The translations under genes and the position numbers were made by a program. Of a DNA stretch of 38,420 nucleotides, positions 28,290-38,420 are shown in pieces (positions within the stretch are counted from its first letter, which is position 1; each line of letters begins with the position of its first letter). The DNA comes from an uncultured Actinomycetes bacterium (GTDB taxonomy: Bacteria > Actinomycetota > Actinomycetes > Nanopelagicales > Nanopelagicaceae): positions 1-38,420 of the forward strand of contig CAJBLC010000007.1 of NCBI GenBank assembly GCA_903953805.1, in the 5' to 3' direction. The notes below the pieces were generated by a model. That model was not told where the DNA came from. It saw only the letters and a list, made by a program, of their open reading frames with translations, and did no database searches.

Positions 28290-31200
28290 CGCCCGGCTCC
28301 TGCCTGCCACTCTTGTAGCGATTCAATATCAAATTCTCTGCTTTGCATTTCGCGGATGCCCTCAACCGCCGCCTTAAATCCAGCGATCGTCGTGATGATG
28401 GGAATCGAACGCTGAACGGAAGCAGTTCGAATTAACCAACCATCTTGGCGTGATCCCCTGCCGAGTGGTGTATTAATCACCAGGTCAACCATTGATGTTG
28501 TGATGATATCTACAGCTGAAAGTCCATCAGATTGGGAATCGGAGTTCTTTCGGACTTGGCGGGATTGAACTCCATGTGAAGAGAGGTAATCGTGGGTTCC
28601 GGCTGTCGTAAAGAGCGTGAAGCCCAGATCTGAGAGCGCACGAGAAGGCTCAAGTGCATCAGCCTTATCTCTATCGGAGAGTGAGATAAAGACAGACCCA
28701 GACATCGGAAGAGGCCCGAAAGATGAGATCTGACTCTTGGCATAGGCCTGTCCAAAAGTGTTCGCGATGCCCATCACCTCACCTGTCGATCGCATCTCAG
28801 GTCCAAGAACTGAATCAACTCCAGTTCCATCGACTCTACGGAATCTATTCCATGGGAGGACCGCCTCTTTAACAGAGACGCCATTAGCAACACCGTCACC
28901 AGAGAGTGGAAGGACGCCTTGATCGCGAAGTTGCTGAATAGATACTCCGGTGGAGATGAGCGCCGCAGCCTTCGACAGCGGGTTTCCAGTCGCTTTACTG
29001 ACAAAGGGAACTGTTCGAGATGCTCGCGGATTTGCTTCGATAACGTACAACGTGCCATCTCTCGTGATCGCATACTGGATATTGATGAGGCCACGTACGC
29101 CGACATTGAGAGCAATCTTGTGGGTTGCTTCTCGAATCTCCGCAATCTTGGAAAGGTCAAGAGTAAAACTTGGAAGGACGCAGGCTGAGTCACCTGAGTG
29201 AATTCCTGCTTCTTCAATATGCTCCATGACTCCACCCAAGAAGAGTTCTGTCCCATCATAAAGCGCATCAACGTCAATCTCGATCGCATCATCGAGGAAT
29301 CTATCGATCAAAACAGGGTGATTTGGAGTAATCTCCGTCGCCTTTACGATGAACTCTTCGAGCGATTCATCGTCATAGACGATCTCCATACCGCGACCAC
29401 CGAGGACAAATGATGGGCGCACTAAGACTGGGTAGGTAATTTCTTTAGCAATCTTCTTCGCCTCTTCGAAGGTATTAGCCATTCCAAATTCGGGCGCCTT
29501 TAGATTACTGATTTCGAGAATCTTGCCGAATTCACCGCGATCTTCAGCTAAATCAATTGCATGCGGGGATGTACCGAGGATTGTCACTCCGGCGTCGAGA
29601 AGTCCGCGAGCAAGTCCAAGAGGAGTCTGGCCGCCAAGTTGGGCGATCACTCCAAGTACTGGACCAGCTTGGGTTTCAGCATGGATTACTTCAAGGACAT
29701 CCTCGAGCGTGAGCGGCTCAAAGTAGAGTCGATCAGATGTGTCGTAATCAGTGGAAACCGTCTCTGGATTGCAATTCACCATAATCGTTTCATACCCAGC
29801 CTCGCGAAGCGCGAAGGCAGCGTGGACGCAGGAGTAATCGAACTCCACTCCTTGGCCGATTCGATTGGGACCACTGCCGAGAATAAAGACGGCAGTTTTG
29901 GTGCGGGATCGTACTTCTGTTTCTTGGTCATATGACGAGTAGTGGTACGGCGTATGCGCTTCAAATTCTGCAGCACATGTATCTACCGTCTTGTAGACCG
30001 GTCGAATATTGAGTCGTTCTCTGGTCAATCTGATCTCAGACTCGGAGATATTGCGGAGTGAGGCAAGTTGTGCGTCCGAGAAGCCAAGGCGTTTTGCGCT
30101 GCGGATCAGCACTTCAGAAAGTTCAGCGGCACTCTTGATCGAATCGGCCATCTCATTGATGAGCTGAATTTGTGAGAGGAACCATGGGTCGATCTTTGTC
30201 TGAGCAAATACCTCATCGACGCTTGCACCCAGACTCATCACCTTTTGAACCTGTTGGAGGCGATATTCCGTTGGAATCTTAATCTGCTCCATGAGTTCAC
30301 CACGTAGAGCAGCATCTGTTCCCCACGAGAAACTCATCCCCTTCTTCTCAACCGAGCGAAGTGCCTTTTGAAGCGCTTCTGGGAAACTCCGACCGATCGC
30401 CATTGCTTCACCAACGGATTTCATCGTTGTTGTCAGGCGCTCATCAGCTTCCGGGAATTTTTCAAAGGCAAACCGAGGAACCTTAACAACCACATAATCG
30501 AGAGTCGGTTCGAAGGAAGCGGGTGTTGACTTCGTAATATCGTTCTGAATCTCATCAAGACTGTACCCGATTGCCAATTTCGTCGCGATTTTTGCGATTG
30601 GAAAACCCGTTGCCTTGGATGCGAGAGCAGAAGAGCGGGATACTCGTGGGTTCATCTCGATGACAATGATTCGGCCATCCTTGGGATTGACCGCAAATTG
30701 AATATTACATCCGCCAGTGGCCACTCCGACTTCACGAATAATCTCGATCGAGAGGTCGCGCAACTTCTGGTATTCGACATCTGTGAGAGTCATTGCTGGT
30801 GCTACCGTGATTGAGTCACCCGTATGGACGCCCATCGGATCGAAATTTTCGATGCTACATACGATGACGACGTTATCCTTATGATCCCGCATGACCTCGA
30901 GTTCGTACTCTTTCCACCCAATGATGGATTCCTCAAGGAGAACTTCAGTTGTCGGACTATGGCGAAGTCCAGCTCCAGCGATAAGTTCCAACTCGGCCTG
31001 GTCGTACGCGATTCCGGAACCTAATCCGCCCATTGTGAATGAAGGGCGAACAACAACCGGATATTTGAGCTCTTCTACACCGGCTAAACACTCTTGCATG
31101 GAATGCGCGATTATCGATTTAGCCGAGTCTCCCCCAACCTTCGCAACAATTCCCTTAAAAGTTTCGCGATCCTCACCACGGTTAATCGCATCGACATTTG

Positions 31201-31552
31201 CTCCGATCAGTTTGGTGCCATATTTTTCAAAGGAACCACGCTCATACAGTTGCATGGCAGCATTCAAAGCTGTCTGTCCGCCCAAGGTCGCAAGCACCGC
31301 ATCTGGGCGTTCCTTCTCGAGAATCTTCTCAATAATCTCTGGAGTAATTGGCTCGATATAGGTTGCATCGGCAAACTCAGGGTCGGTCATGATCGTTGCG
31401 GGATTTGAGTTGATCAAGATGACTCGAATTCCCTCTTCACGAAGAACTCGACACGCTTGAGTTCCAGAGTAATCGAATTCGCAGGCTTGGCCAATCACGA
31501 TTGGTCCGGAACCGATAACAAGAACACTCTTAATGGATAGATCTCTAGGCAT
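28286..31552 (-). CDS. carB: carbamoyl-phosphate synthase large subunit
   Basis: [30 protein letters not shown]..., duplicated ATP-grasp halves, [18 protein letters not shown]. Start refined to ATG 31552. Confidence 0.98.
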   Translation of the reverse strand: MPRDLSIKSVLVIGSGPIVIGQACEFDYSGTQACRVLREEGIRVILINSNPATIMTDPEFADATYIEPITPEIIEKILEKERPDAVLATLGGQTALNAAMQLYERGSFEKYGTKLIGANVDAINRGEDRETFKGIVAKVGGDSAKSIIAHSMQECLAGVEELKYPVVVRPSFTMGGLGSGIAYDQAELELIAGAGLRHSPTTEVLLEESIIGWKEYELEVMRDHKDNVVIVCSIENFDPMGVHTGDSITVAPAMTLTDVEYQKLRDLSIEIIREVGVATGGCNIQFAVNPKDGRIIVIEMNPRVSRSSALASKATGFPIAKIATKLAIGYSLDEIQNDITKSTPASFEPTLDYVVVKVPRFAFEKFPEADERLTTTMKSVGEAMAIGRSFPEALQKALRSVEKKGMSFSWGTDAALRGELMEQIKIPTEYRLQQVQKVMSLGASVDEVFAQTKIDPWFLSQIQLINEMADSIKSAAELSEVLIRSAKRLGFSDAQLASLRNISESEIRLTRERLNIRPVYKTVDTCAAEFEAHTPYHYSSYDQETEVRSRTKTAVFILGSGPNRIGQGVEFDYSCVHAAFALREAGYETIMVNCNPETVSTDYDTSDRLYFEPLTLEDVLEVIHAETQAGPVLGVIAQLGGQTPLGLARGLLDAGVTILGTSPHAIDLAEDRGEFGKILEISNLKAPEFGMANTFEEAKKIAKEITYPVLVRPSFVLGGRGMEIVYDDESLEEFIVKATEITPNHPVLIDRFLDDAIEIDVDALYDGTELFLGGVMEHIEEAGIHSGDSACVLPSFTLDLSKIAEIREATHKIALNVGVRGLINIQYAITRDGTLYVIEANPRASRTVPFVSKATGNPLSKAAALISTGVSIQQLRDQGVLPLSGDGVANGVSVKEAVLPWNRFRRVDGTGVDSVLGPEMRSTGEVMGIANTFGQAYAKSQISSFGPLPMSGSVFISLSDRDKADALEPSRALSDLGFTLFTTAGTHDYLSSHGVQSRQVRKNSDSQSDGLSAVDIITTSMVDLVINTPLGRGSRQDGWLIRTASVQRSIPIITTIAGFKAAVEGIREMQSREFDIESLQEWQAGAGR

Positions 31553-32675
31553 TGTGTACCGCAACCTTCCTGGTCATGAGTTCAGCGAAGTGGTCAAAGA
31601 GATATGCAGCATCATGCGGACCAGCAGCAGATTCTGGGTGGTACTGGACACTGAAGGCCGGCCGTTCAAGTAATTCCAGACCTTCCACAACACCGTCATT
31701 GAGGCAGATATGGGAGACAAACCCTGCGCCAAAGACCGTTGTGAAGTTTGCGTCAACGGGTGCATTAACCGCGAATCCGTGATTGTGGGCGGTGATTTCA
31801 ACTGTTCCATCGCGCAGATTCTTTACTGGCTGATTGATGCCTCTATGGCCAAAGGGTAACTTGTAAGTAGTGAACCCAAGGGCGCGACCAAGAATCTGAT
31901 GACCAAAACAGATACCGAAAAGAGGTATTGATTCTGAGAGAAATTCTCTCACTAGGGTAACCATCTCATCCATAGTTGATGGATCTCCCGGACCATTCGA
32001 TAGGAAGATTCCGTCAGGGGAGATCGATTCAATCTCCTCCTTTGTTGCACTCAATGGAAAGACGTGAACTTCCATTCCTCTTTCAGACATGTGGCGAGGT
32101 GTTGCCGACTTGATACCTAAGTCAATTGCGGCAACGGTGAATTTTTTCTCAACATCGACTGGAGTAGGCACCACATATTTGACTGGAGTTGATACATCCG
32201 ATGCAAGGAATGCCCCCGCCATAGATGGCATTTCACGAACCTTCAAGACCATTTCCTCGCGTGGACGCTCTTCGCCGGAGAATATTCCGACTCTCATAGA
32301 ACCGCGATCTCGCAGATGACGGGTAATCGCGCGAGTATCAACGCCTTGAATTCCGACTATTCCTGCATCTATGAGGGCAGATTCCAGAGATTGATCAGAA
32401 CGCCAATTGGAAGTTCGTGGCGATGGATTCCGAGCGACAAAACCGGAAACCCAGATCTTCGTCGACTCCATATCCTCTGCATTAAAACCAGTGTTACCGA
32501 TATGCGGAGCGGTCATAATGACGATCTGCTTGTGATAACTAGGGTCTGTCAAAGTCTCTTGATACCCAGTCATTCCCGTTGAGAAGACAGCTTCACCAAA
32601 GGTTTCTCCGTGGCATGCCCATGACTCCCCCTCAAAGATTGCTCCATCATCGAGAACAAGGTATGCCTTACTCAT
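31545..32675 (-). CDS. carA: carbamoyl-phosphate synthase small subunit
   Basis: 376 aa; [56 protein letters not shown]. Confidence 0.98.
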   Translation of the reverse strand: MSKAYLVLDDGAIFEGESWACHGETFGEAVFSTGMTGYQETLTDPSYHKQIVIMTAPHIGNTGFNAEDMESTKIWVSGFVARNPSPRTSNWRSDQSLESALIDAGIVGIQGVDTRAITRHLRDRGSMRVGIFSGEERPREEMVLKVREMPSMAGAFLASDVSTPVKYVVPTPVDVEKKFTVAAIDLGIKSATPRHMSERGMEVHVFPLSATKEEIESISPDGIFLSNGPGDPSTMDEMVTLVREFLSESIPLFGICFGHQILGRALGFTTYKLPFGHRGINQPVKNLRDGTVEITAHNHGFAVNAPVDANFTTVFGAGFVSHICLNDGVVEGLELLERPAFSVQYHPESAAGPHDAAYLFDHFAELMTRKVAVHNA

Positions 32676-33963
32676 GTACAGCTCCGATCAGAATCTGGTT
32701 CTTCATTACTAGTCTGCCGTTGAAAATCGTATGTATGACATCACCGGTCAATTCAAAACCATGGAATGGGGTGTTTCTACTCTTTGAAAGGAGAAGTTCG
32801 CGATCAACAATCCATCTCTTTTCTGGATCTACGATTGCGATATTCGCAATCGATCCTTTCTTGAGATCCAAACCGTGGGCTGTATAACCACCGATTTTCG
32901 CAGGATTTTTGGACATAACCTCAATCAATCGAGTCCAACTCATAAGGCCAGTTTCGATCATTGTTGTGATCACGATTCCTAAAGCTGTCTCTAGGCCAAC
33001 CATTCCGAAGGCCGCAGCAGCCCACTCGCAATCCTTATCTTCCGCTGGGTGTGGTGCATGATCCGTTGCAACGATATCGATCGTTCCATCCGCCAGTGCG
33101 GCGCGGAGCGCTTTCACATCTTCATCTGTTCGTAGTGGAGGATTTACTTTGTAGATCGGATCATAGGTACGGGCAGTTTCATCGGTAAGGAGTAAGTGGT
33201 GAGGGGTTACCTCAGCTGTTACCTGCATGCCTTGAGCCTTTGCCCAGCGAATAATCTCTACCGAGCCCTTGGTTGAAAGGTGGCAGATGTGGAGACGACT
33301 TCCTAGCGAATGCGCAAGAAGGATATCTCTCGCAATAATCGCTTCTTCAGCGATCGCCGGCCAGCCAGCTAAGCCAAGCTGAGCTGATACAACGCCCTCG
33401 TTCATTTGTGCACCTTCGGTAAGGCGTGGATCTTGGGCATGCTGAGCGATAACTCCCCCGAAACCTTTTACATATTCGAGCGCTCTCCTCATAAGGAGAG
33501 AGTCGCTTACGCACTTACCATCGTCGCTGAAAATTCTGACCTTTGCCGCAGAGTCGGCCATCGCCTTCATTTCGGAGAGTTTCTTTCCCTCAAGTCCTTC
33601 ACTGACGGCTCCAATAGGAAAGACGTCGCAAAGACCAGCTTCACGACCGAGTCGCCATACTTGTTCCACGACTCCCGCAGAATCGGCCACCGGAGATGTG
33701 TTCGCCATCGGAGATATCGCAGTGAATCCTCCGCGAATAGCAGCTCTGGAGCCAGTCAGGACCGTTTCGGCATTCTCTCGTCCTGGCTCGCGCAGATGTG
33801 TATGAAGGTCAACAAATCCCGGAAGAATCCTGAGTCCTGCGCAATTGATCAGCTCTCCCGAAGACGACAACTCTTGGCCTATCTCAGTGATGATTTCACC
33901 AACGATGCGAATATCGGCAACTGACCCATCCGGAAGGAGGCCGCTTTTCAAAAGAATTTCCAT
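32668..33963 (-). CDS. pyrC: dihydroorotase
   Basis: 431 aa; GFVDLHTHLREPGRENAETVLTG, HICHLSTKGSVEIIRWAKAQG, VTAEVTPHHLLLTDE, IVATDHAPH. Confidence 0.97.
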   Translation of the reverse strand: MEILLKSGLLPDGSVADIRIVGEIITEIGQELSSSGELINCAGLRILPGFVDLHTHLREPGRENAETVLTGSRAAIRGGFTAISPMANTSPVADSAGVVEQVWRLGREAGLCDVFPIGAVSEGLEGKKLSEMKAMADSAAKVRIFSDDGKCVSDSLLMRRALEYVKGFGGVIAQHAQDPRLTEGAQMNEGVVSAQLGLAGWPAIAEEAIIARDILLAHSLGSRLHICHLSTKGSVEIIRWAKAQGMQVTAEVTPHHLLLTDETARTYDPIYKVNPPLRTDEDVKALRAALADGTIDIVATDHAPHPAEDKDCEWAAAAFGMVGLETALGIVITTMIETGLMSWTRLIEVMSKNPAKIGGYTAHGLDLKKGSIANIAIVDPEKRWIVDRELLLSKSRNTPFHGFELTGDVIHTIFNGRLVMKNQILIGAVHE

Positions 33964-33967
33964 CGCT

Positions 33968-34927
33968 TTACGCCCCTAGCGTCTCGTGAGTGGAGGAAAT
34001 GTTCGGACCTCCTAGAAGTTGATAGAGGGCTGCCATTCGCACTACAACCCCATTTGATACTTGATCGATCACTACCGATCGAATGGAATCTGCACTTGCG
34101 GCACTGATCTCAAGGCCGCGATTCATTGGCCCTGGGTGCATAACGATGGCATTGCTCTTGAGTCTCTTCAGTCGATCTCCATCGAGACCATACCCCTTTG
34201 AGTACTCACGTCCATTTGGGAGGAAGGAATCATTCATGCGTTCAAGTTGAACTCTGAGCATCATGACAACATCTAACTCTTCGAGATTCTCATCGAAATC
34301 GTAAGAAGATCTCACTCCCCAAGAATCAATCGTTGACGGTAGCAAGGTTGGCGGAGCGATTAACGTAACATCCGCACCCATTTTTCTTAGTAGGAGAACA
34401 TTGCTTCGAGCAACTCGCGAATGGAGGATATCTCCAACGATGGCTATCTTTAATCCACTAAAAGTTGTTAACGTTGACCCAAAATGCTTACGAATCGTGA
34501 AAGCATCGAGAAGCGCCTGGGTAGGGTGTTCGTGGGTACCGTCACCTGCATTAATTACCGATGATTCAATCCAACCTGATTCAGCCAATCGTTTTGCCGC
34601 GCCAGATGCGGGGTGACGTATAACAATTAGATCTGCGCCCATAGCCTCAAGAGTTTGCGCTGTATCTTTTAGGCTCTCTCCCTTGCTGACGCTTGATCCC
34701 TTGGCCGAGAAGTTTGTGACATCAGCGGACAACCGCTTCGCAGCAGATTCAAAGGAGAGTCTTGTTCGGGTGGAATCTTCAAAGAAGAGGTTTACAACAG
34801 TCCTGCCGCGTAGCGTGGGTAGCTTCTTTACCGATCCAGAGGTCAACTTCTCTAGCTCTGATGCAGTATCGAGAATGCCCACAATCTCGAGTTCCGAGAG
34901 ATCGGCTATTGAAAGTAGGTGTTTCAC
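33968..34927 (-). CDS. pyrB: aspartate carbamoyltransferase
   Basis: 319 aa; [62 protein letters not shown]. Confidence 0.97.
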   Translation of the reverse strand: MKHLLSIADLSELEIVGILDTASELEKLTSGSVKKLPTLRGRTVVNLFFEDSTRTRLSFESAAKRLSADVTNFSAKGSSVSKGESLKDTAQTLEAMGADLIVIRHPASGAAKRLAESGWIESSVINAGDGTHEHPTQALLDAFTIRKHFGSTLTTFSGLKIAIVGDILHSRVARSNVLLLRKMGADVTLIAPPTLLPSTIDSWGVRSSYDFDENLEELDVVMMLRVQLERMNDSFLPNGREYSKGYGLDGDRLKRLKSNAIVMHPGPMNRGLEISAASADSIRSVVIDQVSNGVVVRMAALYQLLGGPNISSTHETLGA

Positions 34928-35454
34928 TCTTCCACCTCAAAAATTTCCACAAGGTCCTCGCCATCAATCTCCGAGAGTTTGACCTTGACGATCTCCTTGA
35001 GAGAGGTAGGAATGTTCTTTCCCACGTAATCGGGCCTTATCGGCAATTGACGGTGACCTCTGTCGACGAGTACTGCCAATTGAACCGAACGCGGTCGACC
35101 TAACTCACCTAGCGCATCAAGAGCAGCGCGTATCGTTCGACCGGAGAAGAGCACGTCATCAATCAGTACGATGTCACGACCTTCAACACCGCCTTGGGGC
35201 ATGACTGTCTCAGCCAAGGGTCTTGGAGCTCGCAGCCGGTGGTCATCGCGATGCATCGTGATATCTAATGAGCCGACAGGTACCGGACCTTCGATGCTTT
35301 CAAGAATGCCTGCCAAGCGGGAGGCTAAATATCTCCCCCGCGTTGGGATACCCATGAGAGAGATCGAATCGATCCCGTGGTTTCGTTCGATGATTTCGTG
35401 AGAGATGCGCTTAAGAGCGCGGGCGATCTCCGCCTGATCCAAGATAAGACTCAT
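34924..35454 (-). CDS. pyrR: bifunctional pyr operon transcriptional regulator/uracil phosphoribosyltransferase
   Basis: [27 protein letters not shown]...[53 protein letters not shown]. Start refined to ATG 35454 (GAAGGAG upstream); ORF-track start 35565 would span the regulatory leader. Confidence 0.95.
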   Translation of the reverse strand: MSLILDQAEIARALKRISHEIIERNHGIDSISLMGIPTRGRYLASRLAGILESIEGPVPVGSLDITMHRDDHRLRAPRPLAETVMPQGGVEGRDIVLIDDVLFSGRTIRAALDALGELGRPRSVQLAVLVDRGHRQLPIRPDYVGKNIPTSLKEIVKVKLSEIDGEDLVEIFEVEE

Positions 35455-35466
35455 ACAACTCCTTCG

Positions 35467-35482
35467 CCGCCTCTCTGGACGG
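35467..35482 (-). promoter_or_regulatory. PyrR-binding RNA hairpin in pyr operon leader
   Basis: Minus strand CCGTCCAGAGAGGCGG: matches the conserved UCCAGAGAGG PyrR-loop core; CCG/CGG plus CC/GG stem with a U bulge and AGAGA loop, immediately upstream of GAAGGAG SD and pyrR ATG. Confidence 0.75.
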
Positions 35483-35563
35483 TTCGTTAAAGGATTACTG
35501 CGAGAGGGTATCACCTGTGGATAGTGAAAGCGAGAATTCCGCCTTTCCCCTAGCCTGCCGGAC

Positions 35564-36082
35564 ATGGAAAATCCAGATCTTATGAGTGAAAAGGGTGAGC
35601 TCCTCGCGGGGAGTGAGCCAGAGTTGCTTGCCCTCGGTCAATCTCTCCGGAGTATCCGTAAGCAGAAGGGGCTCACCCTTCGAGATATCGAGAGTGATTC
35701 ACAGGGCCGCTGGAAAGCTGTGGTTATTGGCTCATATGAACGTGGTGACCGAGCCTTAACACTGAAGAAGGCGGTTGCGCTCGCCAGGTATTACAACGTT
35801 CCACTCGATCAACTTTTAGGCCTGTCTCAAGCCTCATCCAGCCAATCTGGAGCTCTTTCAATCAATCTGGTAGCCCTTCGAAGGAGCAGTACACAGTTAC
35901 CTGCGGCGCTTACCCGCTTCGCTCAGGAGATTTGTCGACGCCGTTCTGATTGGAACGGGGAAATGCTCTCGCTTCGAACAAGTGATCGAGCCTTCTTGGC
36001 GATTATTCTCGACATTAACGAAGAGAGCCTTGATCGCTGGCTGAATGAGAATGAACTACTACTGAGTGTTCCAACTACTTAG
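35564..36082 (+). CDS. bldD: BldD-family transcriptional regulator
   Basis: 172 aa; N-terminal HTH_XRE (LGQSLRSIRKQKGLTLRDIESDSQGRWKAVVIGSYERGDRALTLKKAVALARYYNVPLDQLL), C-terminal RSDWNGEMLSLRTSD; position between pyrR and nusB as in Streptomyces. Confidence 0.92.
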   Translation: MENPDLMSEKGELLAGSEPELLALGQSLRSIRKQKGLTLRDIESDSQGRWKAVVIGSYERGDRALTLKKAVALARYYNVPLDQLLGLSQASSSQSGALSINLVALRRSSTQLPAALTRFAQEICRRRSDWNGEMLSLRTSDRAFLAIILDINEESLDRWLNENELLLSVPTT

Positions 36083-36483
36083 ATGAGAGTGCTTTTGATT
36101 GCGACGATACGCCCGAGGACGCCATTGATATAGCGGGACGAATCCTGAGTAGATAACTCTGCCGCTATTTCAACCGCTTCGTTGATAGCAACCTTCTCAT
36201 CAATATCATGAGCCCAGAGAATTTCATAAATACTGAGGCGAAGAAGATTGCGATCAATCGCTGGCATGCGATCCATATCCCATCCTTCAGAATATGTGAT
36301 GATCAATTCATCCAAGCGATCCCTATGTTCAGAAACGCCTTCCAGAAGACTTCGCACATAAGGTTCTTGAGAGAGCTCTTCTGATGGGCGCGAGCTATAG
36401 AGCTCGAGCGCTAACGCTCCACGCAGGTCAGCTTCGTAGAGGAAATCTAGTGCGCGCTTACGAGCTTTACGTCGAGCACTCAC
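36079..36483 (-). CDS. nusB: transcription antitermination factor NusB
   Basis: 134 aa; [67 protein letters not shown]. Confidence 0.95.
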   Translation of the reverse strand: MSARRKARKRALDFLYEADLRGALALELYSSRPSEELSQEPYVRSLLEGVSEHRDRLDELIITYSEGWDMDRMPAIDRNLLRLSIYEILWAHDIDEKVAINEAVEIAAELSTQDSSRYINGVLGRIVAIKSTLI

Positions 36484-37043
36484 GAATTAGCGCGGCCGAG
36501 GTATCCCCCGGTACGAGTATCAACAAGGATCTTCTCATCCTGCTTGATGAAGAGTGGAACTTGGACAGTAATACCAGTTTCGACAGTTGCTGGCTTATTT
36601 CCGCCAGAGGAACGATCACCTTGTAAACCAGGCTCAGTGTAGGTAACGATGAGTTCCACTGATGCTGGAAGTTCGACGTAAAGTGGATTTCCTTCGTGGA
36701 CAGCAACGATCGCTTCGCAATTCTCCAACATGTAATCAACAGCGTCGCCTACAACAGCAGCCGAGATAGTCATCTGATCATAATTTTGGGTATCCATGAA
36801 GACGAAATCTTCGCCATCTTTGTAAAGGTACTGCATATCGCGCTTTTCAAGGATTGCGACCTCAACCTTGATTCCTGCGTTAAATGTCTTTTCAACGACT
36901 TTTCCAGTGAGTACTTGCTTCATCTTGGTGCGTACGAAGGCTGGGCCCTTGCCCGGCTTCACATGCTGGAACTCGATTACCGTCCAGAGCTGACCATCGA
37001 TATCAAGGGTCATACCATTCTTAAGATCATTCGTCGTTGCCAT
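36480..37043 (-). CDS. efp: translation elongation factor P
   Basis: 187 aa; [43 protein letters not shown]-terminal [25 protein letters not shown]. Confidence 0.98.
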   Translation of the reverse strand: MATTNDLKNGMTLDIDGQLWTVIEFQHVKPGKGPAFVRTKMKQVLTGKVVEKTFNAGIKVEVAILEKRDMQYLYKDGEDFVFMDTQNYDQMTISAAVVGDAVDYMLENCEAIVAVHEGNPLYVELPASVELIVTYTEPGLQGDRSSGGNKPATVETGITVQVPLFIKQDEKILVDTRTGGYLGRANS

Positions 37044-37110
37044 CAGAGTTCCATTTCATCAATATGCCCCTAGGGTCTTAAGGGCGGATAAGAAGGTTGA
37101 AGAATACCCG

Positions 37111-37539
37111 CTAAATCATCGCCTTGAGCGCAATCAACGCTAACCGGTATGAATCCGGGCCAAATCCCCCGATAGTGCCGTTCACGACACCAGAAATTAC
37201 TGAGGTGTGGCGGAACTCCTCGCGAGCTAAGGGATTGCTCAGATGGACTTCGATCACCGGTGCGGTCAACATATCGACCGCATCTCGAATTGCGTAGGAG
37301 TAATGGGTGAATGCGGCCGGATTGAAGATCACTGGAGATTTCTCATCCGCGGCTGCATGGAGCCAGGTAATAAGTTCAGTCTCTGAATCCGATTGACGAA
37401 TATCAACGTCGAGCCCGAGCTTCTGTGCTTCATTCGAAATGAAAGCGCTCAGCGCAGGAAAATCCATCTGCCCATAAATTGCTGAGTTCCGCAGATCAAG
37501 TCGACCTAGATTCGGTCCATTGAGAACAAGGATCTTCAT
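37111..37539 (-). CDS. aroQ: type II 3-dehydroquinate dehydratase
   Basis: 142 aa; MKILVLNGPNLGRLDLRNSAIYG, FNPAAFTHYSYAIRDAV, EVHLSNPLAREEFRHTSVIS. Confidence 0.96.
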   Translation of the reverse strand: MKILVLNGPNLGRLDLRNSAIYGQMDFPALSAFISNEAQKLGLDVDIRQSDSETELITWLHAAADEKSPVIFNPAAFTHYSYAIRDAVDMLTAPVIEVHLSNPLAREEFRHTSVISGVVNGTIGGFGPDSYRLALIALKAMI

Positions 37540-38420
37540 GAACGAATTCTCTCATAGACGCTCTGCGCTCGTTCGATGGCCACGCCCTCAAACCAGACAG
37601 GGTGGCCAATATCTTCGAGGCCAATAAATCGAAGTTGGGAGCCACGGGTCTTTTTGTCACCCAACATCAGTTGAAGTAATTCCTCAAATGAGAGTCCGGT
37701 TACCGTTATCGGTAGACCAAACTTTGTAAGGAGTGCCACAACTTTAGAGGTCTGATTTGCATCGAAACCAGCAAGGTCCTCAGATAGTGCGAGGGCATAT
37801 ACGAGACCGATCGCTACCGCTTCGCCATGTCTCAGTTCATAATTCATGGATTTCTCTACGGCATGTCCGAAGGTGTGGCCGAAGTTGAGAATCTCACGAA
37901 GTTTTCCCTCTTTGAAATCCTTACTCACGACATCGGCCTTTACTCGAGCCGACTTCTCAATGAGCTCGGCTGAATACTCACGAACTTCTGAAATTGTGTT
38001 GAGTCCCTCTAATCGATTCAGAATTGATGCATCTGCAATCAGCCCGGACTTAATCACTTCCGCTAAACCAGCCGCATAATCTCGGTCTGAAAGTGAATCA
38101 AGAAAGACGGTATCGATAATCACATGGCTTGGTGAGTAAAAAGCGCCAACCAGATTCTTCCCAGCAGATGTATTGATCCCAGTCTTTCCACCTATAGATG
38201 CATCAACCATCGCAGCAAGTGTCGTTGGAATCGCGAACCAATCAACACCACGCAACCAGGTGGCTGCAACAAAGCCGGCAAGATCCGTAGTTGCTCCCCC
38301 ACCAATACCAATAATTGCATCGGTACGACCGAGTTGCAGACGACCAAGCACATCCCAAACCTGAGAAACGATTGCAATATCCTTTTGAGATTCCCCTTCA
38401 GGTACGTAAAAGACGGTTTC
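37536..38420 (-). CDS. aroB: 3-dehydroquinate synthase, N-terminus truncated by window edge
   Basis: IIGIGGGATTDLAGFVAATWLRGVDWFAIPTTLAAMVDASIGGKTGIN, EVIKSGLIAD, LNFGHTFGHAVE; frame stays open to base 38420, so the ORF-track GTG at 38351 is not the true start. Confidence 0.95.
   Translation of the reverse strand, partial: ETVFYVPEGESQKDIAIVSQVWDVLGRLQLGRTDAIIGIGGGATTDLAGFVAATWLRGVDWFAIPTTLAAMVDASIGGKTGINTSAGKNLVGAFYSPSHVIIDTVFLDSLSDRDYAAGLAEVIKSGLIADASILNRLEGLNTISEVREYSAELIEKSARVKADVVSKDFKEGKLREILNFGHTFGHAVEKSMNYELRHGEAVAIGLVYALALSEDLAGFDANQTSKVVALLTKFGLPITVTGLSFEELLQLMLGDKKTRGSQLRFIGLEDIGHPVWFEGVAIERAQSVYERIRS

Noticed and set aside
35455-35565. 37-codon N-terminal extension of PyrR in the ORF track
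   Set aside because: Runs through the PyrR-binding hairpin and SD; homologous PyrR begins at [14 protein letters not shown] (35454).
37044-37110. Small palindromes (CCCTAGGG, CTTAAG) in the efp-aroQ gap as an ncRNA or terminator
   Set aside because: Short, with no U-tract or clear stem-loop; could be part of the efp promoter but not supportable.
38351-38420. aroB start at GTG 38351 as given in the ORF track
   Set aside because: Frame is open through the window end with AroB-like sequence (ETVFYVPEGESQKDIAIVSQVWDVLGRL), so the gene is simply truncated by the window.
1-38420. Mobile elements, CRISPR arrays, prophage, defence or secondary-metabolite clusters
   Set aside because: None seen; essentially the whole window is accounted for by conserved housekeeping genes with minimal intergenic space.

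Overview
Gene-dense, roughly mid-GC, chromosomal actinobacterial window. Mycothiol ligase mshC, DUF3090/SCO1664-family genes, actinobacterial-type IHF, bldD and a Streptomyces/Mycobacterium-like gene order suggest a streamlined, possibly freshwater, actinobacterium; the taxon is inferred. About 38 CDS and one tRNA-Leu(GAG) were identified. Nearly all genes are on the minus strand, with 1-20 bp overlaps or very short gaps. Blocks, left to right: trmI(partial)-HAD-metH-mshC-SCO1664-DUF3090-histidine phosphatase; aldo/keto reductase(+); M20 peptidase; tRNA-Leu(+); tdk(+); DUF554-uppP-ung-ABC ATPase; serB(+); then a ~20-kb co-directional minus-strand run read in transcription order as pyrR-pyrB-pyrC-carA-carB-pyrK-pyrD-pyrF-(mIHF::gmk)-rpoZ-coaBC-metK-priA-def-fmt-rsmB-rpe-hisE-hisG; bldD(+) divergent from pyrR; nusB-efp-aroQ-aroB(partial). 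No mobile elements, CRISPR arrays or rRNA were seen. The most interesting observation is an apparent in-frame, stop-less fusion of a complete actinobacterial integration host factor (mIHF) to guanylate kinase, with a well-placed internal SD + GTG at the domain boundary that could also produce free Gmk. Also notable: a PyrR-type RNA hairpin just upstream of the pyrR SD, a BldD with an intact RXD-X8-RXXD c-di-GMP signature, a PriA with degenerate ATPase motifs, and the uncharacterised phosphatase/DUF3090/SCO1664 module next to mshC.
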